A DNA stretch of 10,971 nt. It comes from an uncultured Cellvibrio sp. GTDB taxonomy: Bacteria; Pseudomonadota; Gammaproteobacteria; Pseudomonadales; Cellvibrionaceae. Below are positions 1 to 6,757 of the stretch, in pieces. Under the pieces are notes generated by a model. It did no database searches, was not told the DNA's origin, and worked only from the letters and a program-made list of their open reading frames with translations. The stretch spans positions 1 through 10,971 of the forward strand of contig CAMLML010000110.1 of the NCBI GenBank assembly GCA_946481095.1. Reading direction: 5' to 3'. The translations under genes were made by a program, and so were the position numbers. How positions within the stretch are numbered: the first letter of the stretch is position 1; every line of letters begins with the position of its first letter.

Positions 1-55
1 AACTTGTGACCCATGCCTTGTAAGGGCATTGCTCTACCAACTGAGCTAACCGCCC
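1..55 (-). tRNA. tRNA-Val (anticodon UAC), 3' end cut by window edge
   Basis: Read on the minus strand from 55, the sequence begins GGGCGGTTAGCTCAGTTGG. The D-arm pairs GCTC with GAGC. The anticodon stem pairs ATGCC with GGCAT around the loop CTTACAA, which gives anticodon TAC and therefore valine. The visible part runs through the variable loop into the T-arm. About 20 bases of the 3' end, including the rest of the T-arm and the acceptor strand, lie left of the window. More tRNA genes may follow there, but this cannot be seen. Confidence 0.93.
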
Positions 56-90
56 GGCGATAAGCAGGGCTCATCGTTGAGGTGGCGCGT

Positions 91-118
91 ATTCTAATCA
101 TCGAGTATGCATCGTCAA
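91..118 (-). promoter_or_regulatory. sigma70-type promoter of the tRNA-Val gene
   Basis: On the minus strand a -35 box TTGACG (118-113) is followed after 16 bases by a -10 box TAGAAT (96-91). The bases just downstream, ACGCGCC, form a GC-rich discriminator of the kind found at stable RNA promoters under stringent control. The spacing to the tRNA 5' end at 55 leaves a short leader for RNase P processing. The boxes and spacing are read directly; the stringent-control role is inference. Confidence 0.75.
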
Positions 119-206
119 CTATTTTTTTACTTTTTTTAATAAAATATTCTTAAACTTCAAGGGGTTGATTAAAGCTTGCTCAATTTAGTGAAATCATATC
201 CGGGGC

Positions 207-215
207 TGATATACT
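207..215 (+). promoter_or_regulatory. possible extended -10 promoter of ccmH
   Basis: TGATATACT contains the extended -10 element TG followed by TATACT, about 30 bases upstream of the ccmH start codon. No good -35 box is found 16-18 bases upstream, which extended -10 promoters can tolerate. It would let ccmH-ccmI be transcribed on their own, which fits the divergent tRNA gene upstream. The call rests only on sequence match. Confidence 0.45.
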
Positions 216-253
216 CGCCCGACTTTAGATCTCTTCTTTAATACAGGTGTGCA

Positions 254-745
254 ATGTCAATTGGAAAATTATTTCAGATTATCCTGATAGGTTTATTGCC
301 AGGTTTTGCATTTGCAGCAGTGGACACATTTGAATTTACCGATCAAAACCAACAGCAGCGCTACAAACAATTTATTGACGAAATGCGATGTCCCAAGTGC
401 CAGAACCAAAGTTTATCCGGGTCTGACTCACCTATCGCCATGGACTTGCGCAAGCAACTTTATACCATGGTACAAAGCAATAAAAGCGATGAAGAAATTG
501 TGACTTATATGGTTGATCGATACGGCGATTTTATTTTGTATAAACCACGGCTTGGTTTGAAAACGGTTTTTCTCTGGGGCGCACCGATTTTATTTTTGTT
601 GATTGGCTTGGTCATATTGGTTGTGATGTTAAGAAATCGAAAGGCTGTAGCTGTCAATCAGGCGCTCTCTGTGAATGAAAGAGAAGTCTTGGACCAATTA
701 CTCAAACAATATTCAAATAAAGATAAAACTGCAGAGGATAAATAA
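254..745 (+). CDS. ccmH: CcmH, cytochrome c maturation thiol-disulfide protein
   Basis: CcmH is an inner-membrane protein of System I cytochrome c maturation. It faces the periplasm and keeps the CXXCH motif of apocytochrome c reduced, or resolves mixed disulfides, for the CcmF/H/I heme ligation complex. The 163-residue product has an N-terminal signal sequence (about residues 1-21) and the family motif RCPKCQNQ at 45-52 with redox cysteines C46 and C49. It also has the conserved RYGDFILYKP block near 89-98, a transmembrane helix near 105-125 and a short cytoplasmic tail. The length matches the short, unfused form of CcmH. The start has a weak ribosome site (AGGTG at 245-249). ccmI begins two bases after the stop codon, so the two are surely cotranscribed. 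Unlike most ccm operons, no ccmF or ccmG precedes it. Confidence 0.93.
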   Translation: MSIGKLFQIILIGLLPGFAFAAVDTFEFTDQNQQQRYKQFIDEMRCPKCQNQSLSGSDSPIAMDLRKQLYTMVQSNKSDEEIVTYMVDRYGDFILYKPRLGLKTVFLWGAPILFLLIGLVILVVMLRNRKAVAVNQALSVNEREVLDQLLKQYSNKDKTAEDK

Positions 746-747
746 TC

Positions 748-2019
748 ATGAATAGTCAACTTTGGATTATTTTAGCTCTGATGCTATTGGTTGCGGGTGT
801 ATTTTTTCTGCTTCCCTGGATTAAAGCCAGAAAATCGACTTTGGTCATTAATAACAATCAATTGCTGCAAGAAAATGTTCGATTGTTTAATGAACAGTTG
901 GTTGATTTGGAATCACAACAAAAGACCGGCAGAATCAATGATGCGGAATACCAGACATTAAAATTGGAGCTGGAGCGCAACTTACTGCAAACCTGTAATA
1001 CATTACAGCAAGAACAAGTTGGCAATAATTTTAGCAAAGTGAACATGGGTTATTTTGCATTGGTGATTTTGTTTTGTATCAGTGTGTTTTTTCTTTATCA
1101 GCACCTTGGCGCAAGTGATGACTTGCGTATTATGCAATTACAAAAAGTTAAACAGGACGCAGATTATCAGGATATGTTAAATAACAAGTTACCTGACTTG
1201 TCGCGATCGACGGAATTGATTAATGAATTGGAAAAACATTTAGATAATAACCAGGATAATCTGCAATATTGGTTTTTGTTGGCAAGATTGGCGTCAGAAA
1301 GAAAAGATTTTGCCAAATCCATAATTGCGTATCAGGAAATTTTAAAGCGTGATCAAACATCTGGCATGGTGATGGCTGAATTGGCTCAAGTCATGTTTTT
1401 ACAATCCAATAATCAAATGACCGCAGAAGCAGGGCAGTTGGCCAGCAAAGCATTGGAATTGGAGCCCCGTAATACGACAGCTTTGGGGTTATTGGGTATC
1501 GACGCATTTTCGAAAAAGAATTATGTAGAAGCAATAAAATTTTGGCAAAAAGCAGTTGATTTGTTGGGAGCGAATAGCGATGCCGCTGTTGGATTATCCA
1601 TGGGAATTGAAAAGGCAAAAATGCTTTACGTTGCTGAAGTGGGATCACAGGAGAATCTGGATAAAACCTTAACAGGGATTTCTATTCAACTGGAAGTGAG
1701 TGTTGCTGCGAATGTAACTGCTAATCCAGACCAGTTTGTATACGTTTATGCTCGCGGTTGGAAAGGTGCCAAAATGCCGTTGGCGATTACACGTATAAAG
1801 TTTTCAGAGTTACCGGCAAAAGTGACACTGACTGAAGCTATGGCAATGTCCCCGGCGGCAACTCTTGCAACTGCTACACAAATTGAATTGGTTGCCAGAA
1901 TATCATCGGACGGTAGTGCCGTTGCAAAATCCGGCGATTGGCAAGCCAGTCAGGGGCCAGTCGATCTCAAACAATTACCGGAAAAAATCAGTTTAACTAT
2001 CGATAAAAAAATCGAGTAG
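748..2019 (+). CDS. ccmI: CcmI, apocytochrome c chaperone of the heme ligation complex
   Basis: CcmI (also CycH, or the C-terminal half of E. coli CcmH) binds apocytochrome c and delivers it to CcmF/CcmH for heme attachment. The 423-residue protein shows the usual layout. A first membrane helix lies at about 5-24. A cytoplasmic loop follows, with the family pattern FNEQLVDLESQQKTGRINDAEY at about 47-68 (not a leucine zipper by itself, but predicted helical). A second membrane helix is at about 101-119, then a periplasmic region with TPR-like helices at about 155-275, and a C-terminal beta-rich domain at about 305-423 that ends in the family-like ISLTID pattern. The ribosome site AGAGGA (733-738) lies inside the end of ccmH, nine bases before the ATG. 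The gene pair is compact and appears intact. Confidence 0.92.
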   Translation: MNSQLWIILALMLLVAGVFFLLPWIKARKSTLVINNNQLLQENVRLFNEQLVDLESQQKTGRINDAEYQTLKLELERNLLQTCNTLQQEQVGNNFSKVNMGYFALVILFCISVFFLYQHLGASDDLRIMQLQKVKQDADYQDMLNNKLPDLSRSTELINELEKHLDNNQDNLQYWFLLARLASERKDFAKSIIAYQEILKRDQTSGMVMAELAQVMFLQSNNQMTAEAGQLASKALELEPRNTTALGLLGIDAFSKKNYVEAIKFWQKAVDLLGANSDAAVGLSMGIEKAKMLYVAEVGSQENLDKTLTGISIQLEVSVAANVTANPDQFVYVYARGWKGAKMPLAITRIKFSELPAKVTLTEAMAMSPAATLATATQIELVARISSDGSAVAKSGDWQASQGPVDLKQLPEKISLTIDKKIE

Positions 2020-2031
2020 GCATGTATAAAA

Positions 2032-2062
2032 TCCAAGTTTTTTTTTAAAATTAATACTTGGA
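2032..2062. terminator. weak inverted repeat between convergent ccmI and deaminase genes
   Basis: TCCAAGT (2032-2038) and ACTTGGA (2056-2062) form a seven-base stem around an AT-rich loop that holds a T run at 2038-2046. The right arm overlaps the end of the convergent gene at 2051. It may help end transcription from both sides, but the T run sits in the loop rather than after the stem, so it is not a standard intrinsic terminator. Confidence 0.3.
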
Positions 2063-2635
2063 ATCTTCAATAATACTTGTTGTTGCTTGAGCGATTGGGG
2101 CAATAACAAGTTTTCTCTTGCCTTTTTGTCTCAGCACTCTGTGCTCTTCAAAAACAGCGATATCTTTCCATAAGCATGGGTATTTGGCGGAAAGCTTGTC
2201 ATAGGCCTCTTGAGCTTGATTACTATTTTCCCATCGATGGAGGTTGTTGTAAGGCCAATTTTCTTTTGAATAATATTGCTCGAATCGAAATTTAACATTT
2301 AAATTTCGATTTTTGATATTCAATTCATTCATGAAAGCAGGTATGTCAACAGTAGTGCATTTTTGACATGGACTCCATTTCGCAGCAAAAATAATGGTTG
2401 AATTATTCGGAATATTGTTGAAACCATTAAATCTGGCATAAAGCTTCTGCATTAACTGGGTTTCGACATGGTCCGCATTTGATGCTCCATCGTAAGAACT
2501 ATACAAATCATCTTTAAAAAAATTGTTGTGGTGGTACAAATTATTATCCGGATCTTTCACAATCAAACATGCATGCATGTTGCCGGATAGATGACTATGA
2601 AGATTTTCAAATGCAAAATTGGCTGCTTTACCCAT
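2051..2635 (-). CDS. stand-alone AID/APOBEC-like zinc-dependent deaminase (putative)
   Basis: This 194-residue protein carries the zinc-deaminase signature. HVE is at 56-58 (zinc ligand H56, catalytic glutamate E58), followed by WSPCQKC at 87-93 with P89, C90 and C93, so thirty residues separate E58 and P89. The SPCxxC form with a preceding tryptophan is close to AID/APOBEC cytidine deaminases and their bacterial relatives, more than to free-nucleoside deaminases. Residues 20-40 (ACLIVKD...NLYHHNNFF) look like the first beta hairpin of the fold, and LNVKFRFEQYY at 112-122 like the strand after the second zinc motif. A basic stretch RQKGKRK lies at 169-175. There is no signal peptide, membrane segment or toxin-delivery domain, and no obvious immunity gene next to it. 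It is more AT-rich than ccmHI in places. The ATG has only a poor ribosome site (GCGGG upstream). Likely substrate is cytidine in nucleic acid; this is inference. Confidence 0.7.
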   Translation of the reverse strand: MGKAANFAFENLHSHLSGNMHACLIVKDPDNNLYHHNNFFKDDLYSSYDGASNADHVETQLMQKLYARFNGFNNIPNNSTIIFAAKWSPCQKCTTVDIPAFMNELNIKNRNLNVKFRFEQYYSKENWPYNNLHRWENSNQAQEAYDKLSAKYPCLWKDIAVFEEHRVLRQKGKRKLVIAPIAQATTSIIEDSKY

Positions 2636-2722
2636 TTTTCAACCCGCCATGTTGTAGAACCTTTTTTAACTTTGCTTAATCAATATAATTATTTCAAGTG
2701 TTTTTCTATTTTTTTCATGTTG

Positions 2723-2780
2723 TGGCGCATTTTTTATTTGTGATGGTTAAATTTTTTATTTTGTGAAAATAAATGCGCCA
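2723..2780. repeat. inverted repeat in an AT-rich intergenic stretch
   Basis: TGGCGCATTT (2723-2732) and AAATGCGCCA (2771-2780) are perfect ten-base inverted copies, with further imperfect AT pairing inward, around a loop of about 38 bases. It lies between the membrane regulator gene and the deaminase gene, both on the minus strand. It could separate their transcripts, act as an operator, or be the remains of a tiny palindromic element. The rest of 2636-2831 is AT-rich and shows no open frame worth calling. Confidence 0.5.
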
Positions 2781-2831
2781 TATTTTATGAGCTAAATTGG
2801 AATGCGAGATAATTAACGGGTTGGAAAATGC

Positions 2832-4340
2832 TTAATAAGTGAGTAATTGAATTTGGCAACTCAGGGTGTTCGAAAGATGGAATTTATTAAAAAATAATCG
2901 GGTGTCGTTTCTTAAGCGGTTTGCCTGGTTGGGTTCACCGATCAAATCAAGTGTGTCCGCCATGCATAAACGGGTTACAGCGAGTGAGTAATAATCTTTT
3001 CGGGATGAGAAAATTGTTTCGGCTTTTTTAAATTCATCCATCGCTGGCTGTTGTAAAGCCATCTTGCTTATTCCCATATTGACCAAACTAATAGCGGATA
3101 AGTCTTCTGACTTTAAGGATGATGAAATTGAAATGGCTTCGGTGGCATGTGCTATTGCCTGGTTGTTATTTAGTTGTTTTAAATTTATCTGTGTTTGTAA
3201 AATATGAAAGATGAATAGTTCATATTTATTTTTAGGTGTTATGGTTTGTAATGTTGATTTCGATGTATCAATATTTAAATTGAGATTAAATTTGGCCGTT
3301 TCCAACGCAGTCATTGAAAAATCAGGATGTTGTTTTTGAATTTGACCTAACAACATTTTTGCAGGTGGTGTGTCATCTGCAACCAAATATCCCAGGGCCT
3401 CTATAAAAGTTTCTGTAATAAAACTGTTTTGCAATTCCAGCTCAAAAATCACGTCATTTTCTTTTTTCACAACATGTGTTTTTAAATCCTCCCATAAGGT
3501 TTGCAGTGTCTGATGTAAATTCTGGCCGCTGAAAACTTTTGATGTTTTATTATCATAGGCGGTTATTATTTGGTAATAAATCTGCGTTTGATTGGGCTTG
3601 GATTGCTGATGTATCAACACCAGTTGATCACAACCTATGTCCGCACAGAATTGTTTAACATCTTTTGACTCCAGTTGTTGATCCGGGTGTTGCTTGTGCC
3701 ATTCTTCAAATTGACTGTTTACCAATCTGGAATGAGTAGTCGCAATTGAAAACCCGGAAAGGCGTCTGGTTATGAATGCCGGAATACCCAGTCGCCAGGC
3801 CGGATGACCATTTTCAATATTGGCAGGCAATATGGCTACCACCGGGTCAGTGAGATCTTCAGGCAAAAGAAATGAAGGTTTGGTCAAATAAAAGACGAAT
3901 AAAAATAATCCTGTCACCAGAAAACAAAGGCCGTAAATAACAGACGGGTGAATTTTCCCCTTGGGTATTGATGTTGATACCGGGTAATGATTGGTTTCAA
4001 TTGTGGCAGAGCTTTGTGTAAGCAGCTCAGCATCACCAATTTCTTTCACCGGAAATACATAACGATAACCCCGCCCGTGAACAGTTTTTATGTGATGTCT
4101 TGTCCCCAATAATTTTCTTGCATCAGCAATAAACCGCGTGAGTGACCACTCCGTCAGAATTTGTTTTGGCCAGATGACAGCCATAAGTTCATCTTTGGTG
4201 ACGGTATTGGGATAGCGGGATGCAAGCAGCGTTAGTGCAGCGATTAATTTTTCGTCATCAGAGACCAACTGGTTGGTTTCAGTATCCACCAGCGTCACAG
4301 CTTCCGGGTTCAATAAAAGATGATCAAGTTTGTATGGCAT
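2832..4340 (-). CDS. CadC/ToxR-like membrane-anchored transcriptional regulator
   Basis: This 502-residue protein joins a cytoplasmic OmpR-type winged-helix DNA-binding domain (about 5-97) to a single membrane helix (about 134-153) and a large periplasmic region. The winged-helix domain shows the expected pattern: ASRYPNTVTKDELMAVIWP before the recognition helix, SLTRFIADARKLLG at 66-79, and the wing IKTVHGRGYRYVFP at 84-97. Such one-component regulators sense a periplasmic signal and act on DNA directly from the membrane. The periplasmic part starts with a strand like DPVVAILPANIENGHPAW (about 165-182) and continues into alpha-helical, perhaps TPR-like, repeats to the C-terminus. It is divergent from the gene at 4499, so that operon is its most likely target, together with its own gene. 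No clear ribosome site precedes the ATG. Confidence 0.85.
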   Translation of the reverse strand: MPYKLDHLLLNPEAVTLVDTETNQLVSDDEKLIAALTLLASRYPNTVTKDELMAVIWPKQILTEWSLTRFIADARKLLGTRHHIKTVHGRGYRYVFPVKEIGDAELLTQSSATIETNHYPVSTSIPKGKIHPSVIYGLCFLVTGLFLFVFYLTKPSFLLPEDLTDPVVAILPANIENGHPAWRLGIPAFITRRLSGFSIATTHSRLVNSQFEEWHKQHPDQQLESKDVKQFCADIGCDQLVLIHQQSKPNQTQIYYQIITAYDNKTSKVFSGQNLHQTLQTLWEDLKTHVVKKENDVIFELELQNSFITETFIEALGYLVADDTPPAKMLLGQIQKQHPDFSMTALETAKFNLNLNIDTSKSTLQTITPKNKYELFIFHILQTQINLKQLNNNQAIAHATEAISISSSLKSEDLSAISLVNMGISKMALQQPAMDEFKKAETIFSSRKDYYSLAVTRLCMADTLDLIGEPNQANRLRNDTRLFFNKFHLSNTLSCQIQLLTY

Positions 4341-4374
4341 GGTCTGTTTGTCAGTTTTTTATCATTTTTCACAA

Positions 4375-4411
4375 GATTTCATAATTTTTCAGGATTTCTG
4401 CCGTGAAATCC
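4375..4411. promoter_or_regulatory. candidate operator in the divergent intergenic region
   Basis: GGATTTC (4392-4398) and GAAATCC (4405-4411) form a perfect seven-base dyad with a six-base spacer. A further GATTTC copy lies at 4375-4380, eighteen bases before the one in the dyad and in the same direction. The site is between the regulator gene (start at 4340) and the operon starting at 4499, where a regulator controlling both would bind. The direct copies would suit an OmpR-type winged helix, which usually binds head-to-tail repeats. No convincing -35/-10 pair was identified here. Confidence 0.4.
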
Positions 4412-4484
4412 ATAAATTGTTGGGATATTGTTTGGCAAAACCAATAATTGATCAGCTCACTCAAACTATTCTCAAAATAAAGAT

Positions 4485-4490
4485 AAGGAG
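4485..4490 (+). promoter_or_regulatory. strong ribosome binding site that fixes the start at 4499
   Basis: AAGGAG sits eight bases before the ATG at 4499, a near-ideal Shine-Dalgarno arrangement. It supports this start over any other in-frame codon and also argues against the overlapping open frame that begins at 4330 in another phase. Confidence 0.8.
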
Positions 4491-4498
4491 AAACAACA

Positions 4499-5788
4499 AT
4501 GACTATTCATCGCACCACCGGATCACTGCTGCTTGCCATAGACAATGCCGGAATCGACGATACAGATGCTCGCGGGCTCATGCCATTAGAGCGGGCTCGC
4601 CAGATACTTAAGGGACTGAAGATATTTGAGAAGGGCAAAGGGCGCGACATCAATGATGTTTGGGTGTGGGACTCTGATCTGACATGGGCCGCCCTCTGTT
4701 CACTGGAGAACTCCGAGGAATTCCTGGCCGTCAGCCGCGGACTGGCTTGGGATATGTCCCCCCGAGGCAATGACGATAACATCGATTTTTATGATCGTTA
4801 CGGGGACGGCATCCTGCCCTTGATTGATGATTTGATTGGTGAAGATGGTACAACCCGCCCCAGTGAAGATGGCTACAGGCGCTGCGGCTGGGCCAAGACT
4901 TGCCTGTTGGAAATTGGCGGCGATAAAGCGGCTGAAATCGCCCTGCGATTGGGAGCCAAAGACTTCATGACCTGGCTTGAGCGACATCCGGAAAGTCTTG
5001 GCTGGCTGGAAGCACAGGCTGCCGAGGGCGACCCACGAGCATTGAATGTGATGAAGCTGCTCAAACGGCTCGAGAAAATACCGGCCAAAATAAAAGCTGT
5101 ACTAGCCGAGGTTGAGCCCCTGGCTATTCCGCGCTTTAAAGCCTTGACCCCGCTTCGCGTAAACAACTTGTTGGCAGACTACGAGTTACCTCTTTGGGGC
5201 AACATGAATGTTTTTTACGGGGGTATGAGCATCACCGGATTTGTCGCACCGGACCATGCAGATACCCTGATTATTCAAGCACTGGAGATCGGACTTGGGG
5301 ACTCCCAGCTTACTCGCAATCTGTATCGAGTGAGTCCGGATCGCGGTGTATGGGTTACGGGAAGGGAAGTTCTGGTTGATGAAGATCAGATCAATAATCT
5401 TGAAGTAGGGCAGTCAATTGAATTGCCTGAGCTGGGTATCACCGCCATTGCACGAGTTAATACTGAAGGGCTCAAGGGAAAACTTCTGGCCCAATTCAAA
5501 AAGCCTATGGAGCCAGAGCAAGAATTGCTTGTGCGCCTTGGGCAGCAGTACCCAGAGCAGGTCTACCTGGATGATGAAGCTCTGCGTGTGGCAGCTGATT
5601 TACCTTCCAGCGCTGTACCCCTGTTTCGATTTAACAGTTTCAAGATGCCGCAGGCTAATGTCGATGAATCCTTGGACTTCCTCGCCATGCTGCTTGCGCT
5701 AAGAGAGCGCTGCCCCATTCGCCGCTTGCCGCAAGGGATTCATCCACTTGAAGAGCTGGCGATGAATAGCGATTTTATCCGTGGCTGA
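4499..5788 (+). CDS. conserved-looking protein of unknown function, GC-rich, first gene of WGR operon
   Basis: I do not recognise a family with certainty. The 429-residue product has no signal peptide or membrane helix and is acidic in its first part. Residues about 85-190 (RYGDGILPLIDDLI, GWAKTCLLEIGGDKAAEIALRLG, ALNVMKLLKRLEKIPAKIKAVLAEVEP) read as helical, perhaps HEAT-like, repeats. Residues about 280-335 (DRGVWVTGREVLVDEDQ, GQSIELPELGITAIARVN) look beta-rich. It stands ahead of the exported caspase-like gene and the WGR gene on the same strand, with short gaps, so a shared role is likely. Base use is unlike its neighbours: the 60-base row at 4681 has 39 G or C by hand count and that at 4981 has 40, against 23 in the row at 8041 of the WGR gene. 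This points to separate origin. Its strong ribosome site and codon-like composition make it a real gene. Confidence 0.8.
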   Translation: MTIHRTTGSLLLAIDNAGIDDTDARGLMPLERARQILKGLKIFEKGKGRDINDVWVWDSDLTWAALCSLENSEEFLAVSRGLAWDMSPRGNDDNIDFYDRYGDGILPLIDDLIGEDGTTRPSEDGYRRCGWAKTCLLEIGGDKAAEIALRLGAKDFMTWLERHPESLGWLEAQAAEGDPRALNVMKLLKRLEKIPAKIKAVLAEVEPLAIPRFKALTPLRVNNLLADYELPLWGNMNVFYGGMSITGFVAPDHADTLIIQALEIGLGDSQLTRNLYRVSPDRGVWVTGREVLVDEDQINNLEVGQSIELPELGITAIARVNTEGLKGKLLAQFKKPMEPEQELLVRLGQQYPEQVYLDDEALRVAADLPSSAVPLFRFNSFKMPQANVDESLDFLAMLLALRERCPIRRLPQGIHPLEELAMNSDFIRG

Positions 5789-5802
5789 TTTCCACCAGCC
5801 TG

Positions 5803-5847
5803 CCAAGGCTTCAAGAAGTCTGCCTCCGATGTTCTGAAACACCTTGG
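5803..5847. repeat. imperfect inverted repeat just upstream of the exported protein gene
   Basis: CCAAGGCTTCAAGAA (5803-5817) pairs imperfectly with TTCTGAAACACCTTGG (5832-5847). The hairpin ends about eight bases before the ATG at 5856 and could cover part of the translation start region. There is no T run after it, so a terminator is unlikely. It may be an mRNA structure that tunes translation or stability of the second gene. Confidence 0.3.
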
Positions 5848-5855
5848 GTGATCAC

Positions 5856-6707
5856 ATGAAAAATAACATCATCAAATTACTGTTGTTTGCGACTCTCTGT
5901 TTCACCAAGATTTCAATGGCAAATAATGTTCTATCCAGTATCGAACGCATGGATGCGGATTCGGTGTCAGATAAACCATTGGTCGCGCATGTGATAGTTG
6001 CGCTTTGTGATAATGAATACCAAGGTATTGTTCCCGTACCGAAGGCCATAGGTAATGGCGATGATCCGAATAATAATTTGTACTGGGGCGCGGGTTATGG
6101 TGTGAAAACATTTTTTCGGCGATCGCCTGATTGGAAAACTATTTCACTGGCAGCATCGGAGAATCCGAAAGTATTGGATCAAGCACTATTCAAGCGCGAG
6201 ATTATTCGCAAGGGCAAAAAAGTAACGGCTTATGTATTTGCAGAAGCCTGGCGGGGCAGGGAAATAGCGGCGGCCACCGAACAATTTCTGAAAATTGCTC
6301 AGGGCAATCATTCACAAACAGTCACAGCAGATCAAACAGAAATTTCTGTGGGGCGAGATGCGCATGTAATTGCTTATGTGGGGCACAATGGTTTAATGGA
6401 TTTTTATCCGCCGGAATTAGAAAAAAATCCTGATGATCAATTAGCTCGTGGAGCAATTATTCTTGCCTGTAAAAGTCACGAATATTTTAAAACCCTGATC
6501 GATTCGCCGACATCCTTATTGCTGACAACCCGCAGTTTTATGGCGCCAGAAGCCTATAGTTTGGAGGCGGCAATTAGCAGTTGGTTTGATAACTCTGATA
6601 AAGAAAAAGTAGCTGCTGATGCTTCCAAAGCCTATGCGAAATATCAAAAGATTTCTGAAAAGTCAGCGAGAACGGTGTTTGTTTTTCCGGAAATTAACGA
6701 AAAATAG
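5856..6707 (+). CDS. exported protein with caspase-like (clan CD) His/Cys signature
   Basis: The protein has about 283 residues from the ATG at 5856. A TTG twelve bases upstream is in frame, but starting there would put polar residues before a good signal peptide (MKNNIIKLLLFATLC..., cleavage probably after SMA at 20-22), so the ATG is preferred. The mature part begins with a strand AHVIVALCDN (44-53), then the stretch YQGIVPVPKAIGNG and NLYWGAGYGVKTFF (74-87). A strand with a histidine follows, HVIAYVGHNGLMDF (170-183, H177), and then a strand with a cysteine, GAIILACKSHEYF (199-211, C205). A histidine after one hydrophobic strand and a cysteine after the next is the arrangement of caspase-fold peptidases. 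No Pfam name can be given, and activity is not shown. The gene sits between the GC-rich unknown gene and the WGR gene, all on one strand. The product should act in the periplasm or outside the cell. Confidence 0.7.
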   Translation: MKNNIIKLLLFATLCFTKISMANNVLSSIERMDADSVSDKPLVAHVIVALCDNEYQGIVPVPKAIGNGDDPNNNLYWGAGYGVKTFFRRSPDWKTISLAASENPKVLDQALFKREIIRKGKKVTAYVFAEAWRGREIAAATEQFLKIAQGNHSQTVTADQTEISVGRDAHVIAYVGHNGLMDFYPPELEKNPDDQLARGAIILACKSHEYFKTLIDSPTSLLLTTRSFMAPEAYSLEAAISSWFDNSDKEKVAADASKAYAKYQKISEKSARTVFVFPEINEK

Positions 6708-6742
6708 TATTTGAGTGATTATTTAAGTGAATTATTAATAAG

Positions 6743-6748
6743 TTGGAG
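6743..6748 (+). promoter_or_regulatory. ribosome binding site deciding the WGR gene start
   Basis: TTGGAG lies nine bases before the ATG at 6758. The same TTG could be read as an in-frame start codon, adding five residues, but its GGAG core is better explained as the Shine-Dalgarno sequence of the ATG at 6758. Confidence 0.7.
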
Positions 6749-6757
6749 TCAATAAAA

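Noticed and set aside
1..55. tRNA-Val as an integration site for the accessory genes
   Set aside because: The accessory block begins beyond ccmHI, no integrase is present, and no repeat of the tRNA 3' end can be checked because that end is outside the window.
2051..2635. Deaminase gene as the tail of a polymorphic toxin with an immunity gene
   Set aside because: There is no upstream toxin scaffold in frame, no PAAR, RHS, LXG or two-partner secretion domain, and no small gene directly adjacent that looks like an immunity protein.
4330..4611. Open frame on the plus strand across the divergent promoter region and into the unknown gene
   Set aside because: It overlaps the regulator start and the strong AAGGAG ribosome site of the gene at 4499, and its translation is low-complexity without a recognisable fold.
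4507..5166. Three open frames on the minus strand opposite the GC-rich gene (4507-4782, 4700-4987, 4873-5166)
   Set aside because: High GC in the plus-strand gene removes stop codons from other frames; their translations are Ser/Arg/Ala-rich shadows without ribosome sites.
5844..5855. TTG at 5844 as start of the exported protein
   Set aside because: It would add MGDH before a good signal peptide, and the TTG is part of the inverted repeat; ATG at 5856 is better.
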